From contig JAGXLO010000014.1 in the NCBI GenBank assembly GCA_018334695.1, forward strand, positions 1-39,649: DNA of 39,649 nt, written 5' to 3'. Origin of the DNA: Candidatus Cloacimonadota bacterium (GTDB taxonomy: Bacteria > Cloacimonadota > Cloacimonadia > JGIOTU-2). A model generated the notes under the pieces. That model saw only the letters and a program-made list of their open reading frames with translations. It searched no databases and had not been told where the DNA came from. The position numbers and the translations under genes were made by a program. This document shows, piece by piece, positions 7,851-16,945 of this stretch (its first letter is position 1; every line of letters starts with the position of its first letter).

Positions 7851-7907
7851 CCTGTAAGAATAAAATTGACACAAATTTTGGAACCCCGGATTATCCATTT
7901 TTACAGG
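7851..7907 (+). other. Long inverted repeat in the hydrolase leader
   Basis: CCTGTAAGAA (7851-7860) can pair with TTTTTACAGG (7898-7907): nine Watson-Crick pairs and one G-U around a 37-nt loop. The loop holds a second small dyad (AAAATT 7862-7867 with AATTTT 7874-7879) and the palindrome GGATTATCC (7888-7896). It could be an RNA fold, a protein-binding dyad or chance; it resembles no riboswitch I know. Confidence 0.35.
7866..7894 (+). promoter_or_regulatory. Possible promoter of the exported hydrolase gene
   Basis: A perfect TTGACA -35 (7866-7871) is followed after 17 bp by GATTAT (7889-7894, 4 of 6 to TATAAT). The start would be about 30 bp before the ATG at 7934, which has AAGGTAG ahead of it. 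This promoter lies inside the inverted repeat described at 7851-7907. Confidence 0.4.
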
Positions 7908-7933
7908 ATTAATAAATTTACATTAAGGTAGAT

Positions 7934-9466
7934 ATGAAAAAAAAGTTAATGATTTGTATTGTTATATTTTCTTGTTTTGTTTTTCTTAAAGCTGAAGAAA
8001 CTTTATTCGAAAGCAAATTAAGAGAAATGGCTTTGGCAGAAGGTGTAAGTTCAGATTCTATTTATAAATTTATTGAAAATTGGAATAATTTTTCTGAATA
8101 TAACGAAGAAAGCAATTTCCAAGTATTATATAATCAAATCAATGATACTCTGACAGCACCTTATGTATTATTTACACCACAAAATTATAATCCTAAGAAA
8201 AAGACCCCATTGTTGATTTATCTGCATGGAGCAGTTTCCCGGCAAAAGTTTCCGGAAAATCCAATCAGAATGGCAAAATCCAATCCCTTTGTACCGTACT
8301 CTGAAAAAATGGGATGGTTTATATTATTTCCTCTGGGAAAAGTTCCTTACACTTGGTGGAATACTGCAGGAATTAGAAATTTGCAAGAACAGATTATTGC
8401 AACTAAGAAAAAATTCAATATTGATGACGATCGTGTTTATGCTACCGGTTTTTCTGACGGTGGCTCCGGTTCATTTTATCTGGGTTTAAACAAACCTGAT
8501 AATTATGCCAGCTTTTATCCCCTAAATGGTTTTATTTCAGTAGGGTCAATAGTAACAAACAAACCAATTTATCTGCAAAATCTAAAAAATCGATCATATT
8601 ATGCAATTAATACTGAACTAGATCAACTTTATCCGGCTGCTCTTATGAAACCCTTAATGCAAATCGCTATAGACGCCGGGGCAAATCTACTTTACAAAGA
8701 ATACAATGCAATAGGGCATGAATTTAGTTATGCCGCAGACGAGATACCAATTATTATCAAAAACATGGAAGATAATCCCAGAAATATATTCCAGCCCACA
8801 CTTTATTGGGAAAGCTGGAATCCAAAATTTGGTAAATGCGATTGGTTAGAGATTATAGAAATTGATTCTACCAAAATTAGCAAAGATTGGCAAAAAGAAT
8901 ATTATTATGAATTGCCGAATACACGTATAACTTTTGGCTTTTATATTGATAGAGATTATAAAAAAAATGGAATCAAAGTGGACAGAATTTCTGAAGGAGA
9001 ATGTACTGCCAGGGAGATGGGCTTAAAAGCAGAAGACATTCTTATCAAAATGAATAATCAGCCTGTAAATAAAAATTCTGATCTCTCCAGATTAAAACAG
9101 AATATTAGTAGAGGAGATAGTGTAACTCTAACAGTAAAGAGGAACGATAAAGATGTAAAGCTATATGGACAATTGCCTGATACAACCTACTATGATGCTT
9201 TTCTTTACAACAAAGCCTCTGGGGCTATTAAAGCCAGATATTGTGCAAATGAATTTAATATTTATTCATCTCAAGTAAAGAAATTTGCCCTCTATTTTCA
9301 TCCGAATATGATAAATTTTGATAATAAAGTCGTTGTAAATCTGAATGATAAAAAAATATTTGAGCAAAAAATCAGTAAGGATAAGAAATTTATAGTTAAT
9401 AATTTTCTAAAGTACTTTGATCGCTCTGCTCTCTGGGTCAAAAAGTTAATCTTTGAAGTAAATTGA
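7934..9466 (+). CDS. Exported alpha/beta-hydrolase (esterase-like) with PDZ domain
   Basis: The 510-residue protein has a signal peptide (residues 1-20, 'FLKA' cut site). It then has an alpha/beta-hydrolase domain of the esterase/polyhydroxybutyrate-depolymerase-like kind. The oxyanion strand is 'PLLIYLHGA' (92-100), the nucleophile is S174 in 'GFSDGG', and D230 and H262 ('IGHEF') are placed to complete the triad. Residues 335-410 look like a PDZ domain: 'ITFGFYIDRD' strand, 'MGLKAEDILIKMNNQPV', 'GDSVTLTVKRN'. A hydrolase followed by PDZ suggests that the protein is guided to a peptide partner or envelope complex. The C-terminal 100 residues are beta-rich and do not carry a T9SS tail, so the protein may stay periplasmic. 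The substrate is unknown. It stands alone between the propeller gene and folC. Confidence 0.8.
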   Translation: MKKKLMICIVIFSCFVFLKAEETLFESKLREMALAEGVSSDSIYKFIENWNNFSEYNEESNFQVLYNQINDTLTAPYVLFTPQNYNPKKKTPLLIYLHGAVSRQKFPENPIRMAKSNPFVPYSEKMGWFILFPLGKVPYTWWNTAGIRNLQEQIIATKKKFNIDDDRVYATGFSDGGSGSFYLGLNKPDNYASFYPLNGFISVGSIVTNKPIYLQNLKNRSYYAINTELDQLYPAALMKPLMQIAIDAGANLLYKEYNAIGHEFSYAADEIPIIIKNMEDNPRNIFQPTLYWESWNPKFGKCDWLEIIEIDSTKISKDWQKEYYYELPNTRITFGFYIDRDYKKNGIKVDRISEGECTAREMGLKAEDILIKMNNQPVNKNSDLSRLKQNISRGDSVTLTVKRNDKDVKLYGQLPDTTYYDAFLYNKASGAIKARYCANEFNIYSSQVKKFALYFHPNMINFDNKVVVNLNDKKIFEQKISKDKKFIVNNFLKYFDRSALWVKKLIFEVN

Positions 9467-9496
9467 AAAAGTGTTTTTTTTTAAATAAATAGATTT

Positions 9497-10780
9497 ATGA
9501 CTTATGAACAATTCTTACAGGAGATATACGTAAAAAAAGCCGGAAAGGCAAAGCTTACTCTAGCCAGAATTGAAAAATTTTTGGATGCAGTTGGTAATCC
9601 CCAGGCTAAATTGAATGGAATTAATGTAGCCGGTACAAATGGTAAGGGCTCTGTATGTGCTATTGTAGAATCGATTTTGGTAGCGCATGGTTTTAAAACG
9701 GGACTTAATACATCACCTCATCTGGTAGATTATACAGAGCGGTTTCGCCTAAATAAAAAGTGCATAAAGCCAGACATTCTGAAAACATATTATGAAAAAT
9801 TTAAGACTCTGCATGAAAAATTCAATACTACTTATTTTGAAATTACTACCGCTATTGCCTTTCAATTATTTCTGGATGAAAAAACAGATTATGCTATTAT
9901 GGAAGTTGGTATGGGCGGCAGACTGGATGCTACTAAATTGGTGAATTCTGTTATAACTGCCATTACAAATATCGATTTGGATCATACCAAGGCTCTAGGT
10001 AATACAATTCCCAAGATAGCTCATGAAAAAGCGGGAATTCTTAAGGAAAATATCCCGGTGATTCTGGGAAAAATGAAACCCATAGCTCGCAGTGAATTGA
10101 CTAAGGCAGCCAAAAATAAGAATTGTCCAATTCTGGATTTTGAAGACGAAATCAAAATTGACAATTCAGAATTAAAAAATGATGGTTGTTCGTATGATAT
10201 TGCTATTCCCCATTATAAAATAAATTATAAAAATATTTTCTGCAACCTGGTTGGTTACCACCAGGTTCTTAATTCAGCTCAGGCGCTGTTGATAGTTGCA
10301 TACCTGGCTAAAAGATTTAAATGGGAACTGGAAGAAAAAAAAGTAAAAAAGGGAATGAAGAGCGTTTTGTGGCAGGGTAGAATGCAGCAGATCGGTAAAA
10401 ATCCCACGATACTAATCGATGGAGCTCATAATCCGGGTGGGATCGAGCAGCTTGTTTACAATCTGCAGAATTTATATGAATATAAAAAATTATTCGCTGT
10501 GATTGCCATCCTCTATGATAAAGATTTTAAGAGGATGATAAAAAATCTGAGCCCGATTGTAGATACTTTTGTTGTTTGTAAATCCCATGCGGAAAGAGCG
10601 GCACAAGTAAATAATCTGGGATCTGAAGTGAAAAAATATACGGATGATTATATAATTGAATTTGATATTAAATCAGCATTACAAAGGGCAAATGAATTAG
10701 CAAATATAGATGATTTGATATGTGTAACCGGCTCGCTTTACACAATCGGAGAAGTTCTTGCAGAAAGTAAAAATATTTAA
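9497..10780 (+). CDS. folC: Folylpolyglutamate synthase / dihydrofolate synthase
   Basis: This is a cytoplasmic ATP-dependent Mur-ligase-family enzyme of 427 residues that adds glutamate to (dihydro)folate or dihydropteroate. It shows the P-loop 'GTNGKGS' (46-52), 'TSPHLVDYTERFRLN', 'EVGMGGRLDATKLV', 'ITNIDLDHTKALG', the carbamylated-lysine region 'HEKAGILK', and the C-domain 'ILIDGAHNPGG'. Length matches the family (about 420-440). The start lies 30 bp after the hydrolase stop with no clear Shine-Dalgarno, so co-transcription with the hydrolase is possible. No other folate gene is nearby. Confidence 0.95.
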   Translation: MTYEQFLQEIYVKKAGKAKLTLARIEKFLDAVGNPQAKLNGINVAGTNGKGSVCAIVESILVAHGFKTGLNTSPHLVDYTERFRLNKKCIKPDILKTYYEKFKTLHEKFNTTYFEITTAIAFQLFLDEKTDYAIMEVGMGGRLDATKLVNSVITAITNIDLDHTKALGNTIPKIAHEKAGILKENIPVILGKMKPIARSELTKAAKNKNCPILDFEDEIKIDNSELKNDGCSYDIAIPHYKINYKNIFCNLVGYHQVLNSAQALLIVAYLAKRFKWELEEKKVKKGMKSVLWQGRMQQIGKNPTILIDGAHNPGGIEQLVYNLQNLYEYKKLFAVIAILYDKDFKRMIKNLSPIVDTFVVCKSHAERAAQVNNLGSEVKKYTDDYIIEFDIKSALQRANELANIDDLICVTGSLYTIGEVLAESKNI

Positions 10781-10808
10781 CTTTTGATTTTATTTGAATC
10801 TATAAATT

Positions 10809-11393
10809 CTACTCAAGGTTCTCTACATTTTCTTTTAGGTAGCCTTTTATCTTTTCTACAAACTGCATCAGATATCTATCTAGATTTGTTTTGGCTTTTA
10901 CTGATAGAGTACTACCTTTGTAATCAGGATTCTCCAGTGTTGATCTGGAGAAAGAACGCTCAAATGTCATCTCTTTATCAAAATAAATACCATCGATATC
11001 ACCGGTTAATCTTATCTCCGTTGATACTGATTTCAAAAAAGTATTATTTCCCCCATCATAGTTGATACTGAGTATTTCAACCTTAACCTCGTCAAAGGCA
11101 TTTTCGTTTATCTTACCAAATTTGTATTCTAGCCAATCCCTTAAAGCAATTCTAAAGGAGCTTCTTACATTATACTTTTGTCCTTCACCAATAGGTATTT
11201 CATCAGAAAATGCCATAGAAGTAACATCAAGGGCAACTCCTTCTTCAGCAGAAATTTCGGCAGACGAACTCTTTTTCTCGTTTTTAGGTGTTGTTGACAT
11301 CTCGCCATTTACAGCACAGCCCATAATGAAACAATAAATTGTGAGCAAAATAATTAGTGAAATTACAAGCACAAAAAAGCTTTTATTTTTCAT
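10809..11393 (-). CDS. Putative lipoprotein of unknown function
   Basis: The 194-residue protein has an N-terminal hydrophobic segment (residues 5-25) ending in 'FIMGC', which fits a lipobox with C26 as the lipidated residue. A low-complexity serine/glutamate/lysine stretch follows (about 35-50). The mature part (about 55-190) is mixed alpha/beta with no motif I recognise. Its pattern of basic and acidic strands near 'VKVEILSINYDGG' recalls small LPS-assembly or LptE-like lipoproteins only vaguely, and I make no functional call. The gene faces folC convergently with 28 bp between stops. It has a good Shine-Dalgarno (AAAGGA) before ATG 11393 and a plausible promoter upstream, so it is probably expressed alone. 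Confidence 0.7.
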   Translation of the reverse strand: MKNKSFFVLVISLIILLTIYCFIMGCAVNGEMSTTPKNEKKSSSAEISAEEGVALDVTSMAFSDEIPIGEGQKYNVRSSFRIALRDWLEYKFGKINENAFDEVKVEILSINYDGGNNTFLKSVSTEIRLTGDIDGIYFDKEMTFERSFSRSTLENPDYKGSTLSVKAKTNLDRYLMQFVEKIKGYLKENVENLE

Positions 11394-11433
11394 AAATATC
11401 CTTTTGTTTGTTTACCTAAGTTTTAATCTTAAA

Positions 11434-11461
11434 ATAACAAATAACCATGCTTTAATGTCAA
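11434..11461 (-). promoter_or_regulatory. Possible promoter of the lipoprotein gene
   Basis: On the minus strand, TTGACA (11461-11456) is followed after 16 bp by TGTTAT (11439-11434, 4 of 6). It lies about 40 bp ahead of the lipoprotein start. Confidence 0.4.
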
Positions 11462-12018
11462 GAAAAGAAGGATTATTTACATACGTCTAAGAAGCGAAAT
11501 TAAGCTATTGTGTTTATGGATAAGAAATTAATTTGATGGCTTGCTAAGGTTTTAGGTGAATGTTTCCCGGTGCAGTTTTAGTAGCGTTGTTTAGTGTAAC
11601 ATAGGAATTTGCTGGATAAGTTTAATAAGAAGAATAAGGCACAGATACATAAACTGGTTATGCCAATAAGAAAATTTTATAAAGGTAGATAATAGTTAAT
11701 TTTAGAATTAGAAAAAATGGATGACTGGAAGACACTAAATTAAAACTGATATGGATAAAGCTGTTTAATTAATGAAAAAACTAAGAAACGGCAAACAAAA
11801 CATGAAAATAAATAAAGTGGCTTAAAATAAGAAAAATGATTTACACAATGAGATATAACTTTTGCACTAAATTGCGATGCTTGACTTAAATATTCTTTTA
11901 CATACAAATTATATCTTTTAAATTATGTCGTGTGTGAAGTTTTATAATTATTTATATCAATATAATTTTACACGAGATTTTCGAATAAATTTTTTAATCC
12001 TAATTGTGGAGAGTGATA
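11462..12018. other. Gene-free AT-rich region, about 560 bp
   Basis: No frame of useful length is open on either strand. The right end probably carries the promoter of the amylase gene: TTGACT at 11881-11886, and TATAAT hexamers at 11943-11948 and 11961-11966. One 28-codon stretch at about 11609-11692 on the plus strand reads like a basic protein fragment ('LLDKFNKKNKAQIHKLVM'), flanked by stops. It may be the trace of a decayed gene or chance. No tRNA, hairpin terminator or repeat array was seen. Confidence 0.5.
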
Positions 12019-15000
12019 ATGGCACAAGAATCAAAAAAACTTTATGGAATTCCAGTTCTGAAAAGCTTTGTAAAATCAAAGCAAATACACCGTTTTATTA
12101 ATAAATCCGGTAAACTGCAGTTCAAAAATTATCATAAAATTAAAAAATTTGTACATGAAAATGAAGATCTGGGATTTTCTGCTGGTGAACTCTATGCCCT
12201 TAACTTATTAAACCAGCTCTATCTAGATATAATTGAGTATTACGAAGAAAATAATTTTTCCGATTGCTTTGATGAATTAAAAAATCAGATTAAAAATAGT
12301 ATAAGTAAAAAAGACCTAGAATTTTTAGAAAATGAGTTATTTAAAAGATACAATTTAAAAAAGGGAAGAATTGAAAATTCATCTCAGCTTTTCTCAGAAT
12401 TGATATTGATCTGGCTCGATAATAATAATGAAAGCCTGCATAAGTACTCTAAAATTTTTGATTATACCGAAATAAATTCAGAGCATCATTTTGAAAAATT
12501 GATGGACGAGGTGGACATCTTTTTCTCAGAGCATAAGGAAGTTAAAAAGGGTTTAAATCTGTTACAATTTTTAAACTTACCAGCACGCCTTTTTCCTGAT
12601 TCATTGCAGAAGCAGCTGGAGTTCATAAAAGACAATTGGTCTGAATATCTGGGTGATATTAGCGAAAAATTACTACGTAGTGAAGATTATCTAAAAGAAG
12701 AAGAGAAAAGATTTTCTCCAGCAGGAGTTAATGAGTTAGAAGTTCCTGTTTTTAGAGAGGAAGAGCCCGAACGCTTTACCAGAGATGAAGACTGGATGCC
12801 CAATCTTGTTTTGATAGCAAAAAATATTCATGTCTGGTTGGAGCAATTGAGCAGAAAATATGAACGCTGGATTCGCTATTTTGATGATATACCTGATGAA
12901 GAACTAAAACTGCTGGCAAAAAGAGGTTTTACTGGAATCTGGTTTATTGGATTATGGGAACGCAGCCCTATCTCGCGTAAAATTAAACATCTTACCGGGA
13001 ATGTAGGCGCAGAAGCTTCCGCTTACTCCGTCATAAATTATCAGCCGGCGGCGGAGTTAGGAGGATGGGAATCATTACATAAACTAAAATCAAGAGCCAA
13101 AAATTATGGCATTCGTTTAGGAGTTGATATGGTGCCCAACCATACAGGGCTAGACTCGGATTGGATCGTAGAACATCCGGACTGGTTTCTGTCTGTGAAT
13201 GAGCCACCATTTCCGGGTTACAGCTTTAACGGACCTAATCTTTCTGATAGAGAAGAGATAGAAGTATATCTCGAGGATCATTATTATGACAGCTCTGATG
13301 CAGCGGTGGTTTTTAAATTGTATCACAGATTGCGAGACAAAGTTTATTATATCTATCACGGCAATGACGGAACCGGTTTGCCCTGGAACGATACAGCGCA
13401 GCTGGATTACTTGAATCCGGAAGTTAGGGAAGCTGTAAAAAATATGATTTTGGAAATTGCCCATAACTTTTCCATCATCCGTTTTGATGCTGCTATGACT
13501 TTGGCAAAACGACATATAAGACGACTGTGGTATCCCCAGCCAGGTGAAGGCGGAGATATACCATCACGTTCAAACTTTGGTATGAGCAGAAAAAAATTCA
13601 ATAAAATTATGCCCAATGAATTCTGGCGAGAAGTAGTGGATAAGGTGGAGTCAGAAGCTCCGGATACTTTACTTCTGGCTGAAGCTTTTTGGATGATGGA
13701 AGGATATTTTGTCCGCACACTGGGTATGCACAGGGTATATAATTCTGCCTTTATGAATATGTTGGAAAATGAAAAAAATCGAAATTTTAAGCAACTTATT
13801 TTTGATGTTTTGCAATTTAATCCGGGTATTCTCAAAAGATTTGTAAATTTCATGAGCAATCCTGATGAAGAAACTGCAATTGACCAGTTTGGAGCAGATG
13901 ATAAATATTTTGGTACCTGTGTTTTAATGAGCACACTGCCAGGCTTACCCATGTTTGCTCACGGACAAGTCGAAGGATTATCGGAAAAATACGGCATGGA
14001 TTTTCTTAAACCTCGCCTGGCTGAAAAAGAAAATCAATACTTGATACACCGCCACGAAAAAGAAATATCTCCTCTTTTGCGAAAAAGATATCAGTTTTCC
14101 GGTGTTGAAAAGTTTTTTATATTTAACTTTAAAACAGAAAGTGGTACTGTAAATGACGATGTAATATCTTATGCAAATAATTCTGCTGGAGAAAAATCAC
14201 TTGTCGTATTTAATAATAAATTTAGTGATACTGACGGTTTTCTGAAACTTGGGATAAACTATAATCGTCGTAAGGATGATAAATCATTCTTTCAGGATAA
14301 GTTCAGTATTTCTGAAATATTAGAATTAAATAACGAAAATACCGCCTGGATTACGTTTATAGACAAGACAACTGGAAATGAATATTTGCGCTCGGTTTCC
14401 GAATTAAACAATGTGGGCTTAAGACTTGAGTTGCAAGCCTTCCAATATCATGTTTTTATAGACTTTAAGCAGATTTCAGATGGAGAGAGCAGGATATGGA
14501 AGAAACTGTTTGACCATTTTGGCTATGGTGGTGTTGATTCCTGGGATAAAGAATACAGAAAAATTCAGCTGGGACCAATTTTGGAGCCGGGAAAAGCTAT
14601 AATTAATAAAGGGGTACTAAAGACTTTGTACAGAATAAGACAGGATGAAACAACGCCTGCAGAATTCGTAGATGAATTTAAGTTTAGATTGCATGAACTT
14701 GATGAAGCTATTATAGAATTTGCAGAAATGCCAAAACCGATTAAAATCGCTCCCCATGTTAAAAAAAGTTTTAGTGAATTTTTCAAAATACCAAAATTTA
14801 GTTTTGAAAGCGAAAAAAAAGATTATTTACTTTTTATATGGATATTCATTAGCAGTATTAATAGGCTTTCACAAAAAATTCAGGGGTTAAATGATTTTTA
14901 TGAAAAATATGGTATTAACTTTCTAATAGAAGACTTTCTGCAGAAAGAGTTTAGCAGATATGCTTCTAAACTGCAAAATATGATTGATTTCTTTCTGCAC

Positions 15001-15315
15001 AATTTAGAAATATCTGAACACAAATATAAAAATTTTACGGAATTCTTTAAAGAATTGCTACAGAAGAATAGTGTTAGTGATCTGATAAATGTTCATACCT
15101 GGAAAGAAACTTACTGGTTTGATAAAGATTTGATGGAATACTTATTTAATTTGAGTTGGTACTTCTATTATAAAAATTATCGAACGAGATTTACGGAAAA
15201 GTTGGAAAAAAATATTGCCCAAAACTTTTCTTTAATTGAAGATTCTGAATATAAATACGACAAATTAATAAATCTATTACCAGGAAAAACCAATGGCAAA
15301 AAACAGAAAAAGTAA
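12019..15315 (+). CDS. GH13 alpha-amylase-family enzyme with long N- and C-terminal extensions
   Basis: The protein has 1098 residues; a TIM-barrel of GH13 type covers about 265-690. The conserved regions are 'GVDMVPNHTG' (I), 'IIRFDAAM' with nucleophile D490 (II), 'LLLAEAFW' with acid/base E555 (III), and 'NPDEET' with D616 (IV), so it should act on alpha-glucans. About 255 mostly helical residues precede the barrel and about 370 follow, first a beta-like domain and then helices; I recognise neither. It overlaps the next gene, a glycogen synthase, by 23 bp. This suggests coupled translation and a role in making or remodelling alpha-glucan reserves rather than in external starch digestion; no signal peptide is present. 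GGAG at 12008-12011 selects ATG 12019 over the in-frame TTG at 12004. Confidence 0.88.
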   Translation: MAQESKKLYGIPVLKSFVKSKQIHRFINKSGKLQFKNYHKIKKFVHENEDLGFSAGELYALNLLNQLYLDIIEYYEENNFSDCFDELKNQIKNSISKKDLEFLENELFKRYNLKKGRIENSSQLFSELILIWLDNNNESLHKYSKIFDYTEINSEHHFEKLMDEVDIFFSEHKEVKKGLNLLQFLNLPARLFPDSLQKQLEFIKDNWSEYLGDISEKLLRSEDYLKEEEKRFSPAGVNELEVPVFREEEPERFTRDEDWMPNLVLIAKNIHVWLEQLSRKYERWIRYFDDIPDEELKLLAKRGFTGIWFIGLWERSPISRKIKHLTGNVGAEASAYSVINYQPAAELGGWESLHKLKSRAKNYGIRLGVDMVPNHTGLDSDWIVEHPDWFLSVNEPPFPGYSFNGPNLSDREEIEVYLEDHYYDSSDAAVVFKLYHRLRDKVYYIYHGNDGTGLPWNDTAQLDYLNPEVREAVKNMILEIAHNFSIIRFDAAMTLAKRHIRRLWYPQPGEGGDIPSRSNFGMSRKKFNKIMPNEFWREVVDKVESEAPDTLLLAEAFWMMEGYFVRTLGMHRVYNSAFMNMLENEKNRNFKQLIFDVLQFNPGILKRFVNFMSNPDEETAIDQFGADDKYFGTCVLMSTLPGLPMFAHGQVEGLSEKYGMDFLKPRLAEKENQYLIHRHEKEISPLLRKRYQFSGVEKFFIFNFKTESGTVNDDVISYANNSAGEKSLVVFNNKFSDTDGFLKLGINYNRRKDDKSFFQDKFSISEILELNNENTAWITFIDKTTGNEYLRSVSELNNVGLRLELQAFQYHVFIDFKQISDGESRIWKKLFDHFGYGGVDSWDKEYRKIQLGPILEPGKAIINKGVLKTLYRIRQDETTPAEFVDEFKFRLHELDEAIIEFAEMPKPIKIAPHVKKSFSEFFKIPKFSFESEKKDYLLFIWIFISSINRLSQKIQGLNDFYEKYGINFLIEDFLQKEFSRYASKLQNMIDFFLHNLEISEHKYKNFTEFFKELLQKNSVSDLINVHTWKETYWFDKDLMEYLFNLSWYFYYKNYRTRFTEKLEKNIAQNFSLIEDSEYKYDKLINLLPGKTNGKKQKK

Positions 15316-16858
15316 AACTCTGGATCAAGAGATAGAGCAAGAATATAGACAGGTTTTTGATAAGAGAGAAAAACCAAAGATCTTGTTATGCACTCCCGAG
15401 ATAACAGAATTGCCTCAGGGTATGGGTAATGCTGCTAACATTATTACGGCAAAAGGTGGTGGGCTGGGTGATATTACGGCTAGCTTGATAAAATATCTTA
15501 ATGACAAAAATGAGTATGAGCTTCATATAGTTTTGCCTAAATACGACAAATCAATTCAAAAAATCGCTGATTTGCATTCACAGCAAATAGACCGTATGGC
15601 AGTGGTTCTGGCAGGAAGGGGTATTCATCTGGTAAATGACAGTGCTTTTTCGTATATAAATACTCCATATGAACATAGCAGTATCCATACGCCCCTTAGG
15701 CGCTCTCTTGTTTTTCAACGATATATCATTAATAATCTTTTGGATTACCTGCAACCAGATGTAGTGCATTGCAACGATTGGATGACAGGTCTTATTCCTG
15801 CTGCTGCTCGCTCTAAAGGTATAAAATCTCTTTTTACACTGCATAACATTTTTACAGAAAAACAATCACTCAAAGACATTGAACTAAGTGGTATAAAGCC
15901 TATGGATTTTACAGATTGGCTTTATTTTGAGGAATATCCTGATCTGGAGAATAACTGGCAGTATCATTTTGAAAATAATCAGGTAGATTTTACTGCATCA
16001 GCAATTTTAGCATCCGATTGCTTCAATACTGTTAGTGAGAATTTTCTTAAGGAACTTGTAGCCGGTGAATTTCCCAAGGTTGTTCCACAATCAGTTTTTG
16101 AAATGATAAAAATGAAATATGAAGAAAATCGAGCCTACGGAATTTTGAATGCACCTAATGATAATGTTAATGCGGAATTTATGTCCGATATTATTAATTT
16201 TACCAGAGAAGATATAGAAGAAAAAAAGCCGGAAAACAAAAAGCTTTTTCAGGAAAAAATGAATTTACCCCTGGAACCCAACGTGCCATTATTTTTCTGG
16301 CCCAGCCGTCTCTACTATCAAAAAGCTCCAGATGTTTTGGTGGATAATATGGAATATTTTATGAAAAAATATGATATGCAGGTGGCAGTAGTTGCCAGTG
16401 GGGAGAAAAAAATTGAGAAGAAATTACGGAAATTAATGCGAGAATATAATCGCGTTTCTTTTATTCCTTTTGTTCCACAATTAAGCACTCTGGGAAAAGC
16501 AGCTGCGGATTTTATTCTTATGCCATCCAGATATGAGCCAAGCGGATTGCCCCAAATGGAGGTACTCCGCCTTGGCACTTTACCCGTGGTAAGAGCTACT
16601 GGTGGACTTAAGGACAGTATCAAACCTCTCAATCTTAAAGAGAATACAGGTAATGGTTTTGTTTTTGAAATACCCGATAGAACCGGTCTTGAATATGGAA
16701 TTAGAAGAGCTGTTGACTTTTATAAGAAAGAAGATGACGTGAAGTATCCTACATTAAAAAGAGTAATGAAAGAAGGTAGAGAAAAATTTAATATGAGAAA
16801 CACAGCAAATAAATATATGCAAATATACGACAAGTTGATTGCCGAGAAAACTAATTAA
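15293..16858 (+). CDS. glgA: Glycogen/starch synthase, GT5 family
   Basis: The 521-residue protein is slightly longer than typical GlgA (about 480). The N-terminal donor-site motif reads 'AKGGGLGD' (53-60), the GT5 K-x-G-G-L-x-D signature. 'VVHCNDWMTGLIPA' follows, and the C-domain has 'FFWPSRLYYQKAPDVL' and the nucleotide-sugar motif 'MPSRYEPSGLPQMEVL' followed by 'GTLPVVRATGGLKD'. It transfers glucose from ADP- or UDP-glucose to growing alpha-1,4-glucan in the cytoplasm. Its start lies inside the end of the GH13 gene, with AGGAAAA just ahead of the ATG, so the two products are probably made together. No glgC or branching enzyme lies within the window. Confidence 0.92.
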   Translation: MAKNRKSKTLDQEIEQEYRQVFDKREKPKILLCTPEITELPQGMGNAANIITAKGGGLGDITASLIKYLNDKNEYELHIVLPKYDKSIQKIADLHSQQIDRMAVVLAGRGIHLVNDSAFSYINTPYEHSSIHTPLRRSLVFQRYIINNLLDYLQPDVVHCNDWMTGLIPAAARSKGIKSLFTLHNIFTEKQSLKDIELSGIKPMDFTDWLYFEEYPDLENNWQYHFENNQVDFTASAILASDCFNTVSENFLKELVAGEFPKVVPQSVFEMIKMKYEENRAYGILNAPNDNVNAEFMSDIINFTREDIEEKKPENKKLFQEKMNLPLEPNVPLFFWPSRLYYQKAPDVLVDNMEYFMKKYDMQVAVVASGEKKIEKKLRKLMREYNRVSFIPFVPQLSTLGKAAADFILMPSRYEPSGLPQMEVLRLGTLPVVRATGGLKDSIKPLNLKENTGNGFVFEIPDRTGLEYGIRRAVDFYKKEDDVKYPTLKRVMKEGREKFNMRNTANKYMQIYDKLIAEKTN

Positions 16859-16879
16859 CATTTTACGCTTTTGAACTTC

Positions 16880-16907
16880 TTGACAAATATACACTAAAAT
16901 TGATAAA
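16880..16907 (+). promoter_or_regulatory. Promoter of the acyl-CoA dehydrogenase gene
   Basis: TTGACA at 16880-16885, a 16-bp spacer, then GATAAA at 16902-16907 (4 of 6). The gene starts at 16946 after a strong GGAGG Shine-Dalgarno, giving a leader of about 30 nt. Confidence 0.5.
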
Positions 16908-16945
16908 GGAAAAAAAATTTATAAGATGAATTTATTGGAGGAATA

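Noticed and set aside
12004-12018. TTG start for the GH13 gene
   Set aside because: The GGAG Shine-Dalgarno at 12008-12011 lies inside that extension and is correctly spaced for ATG 12019.
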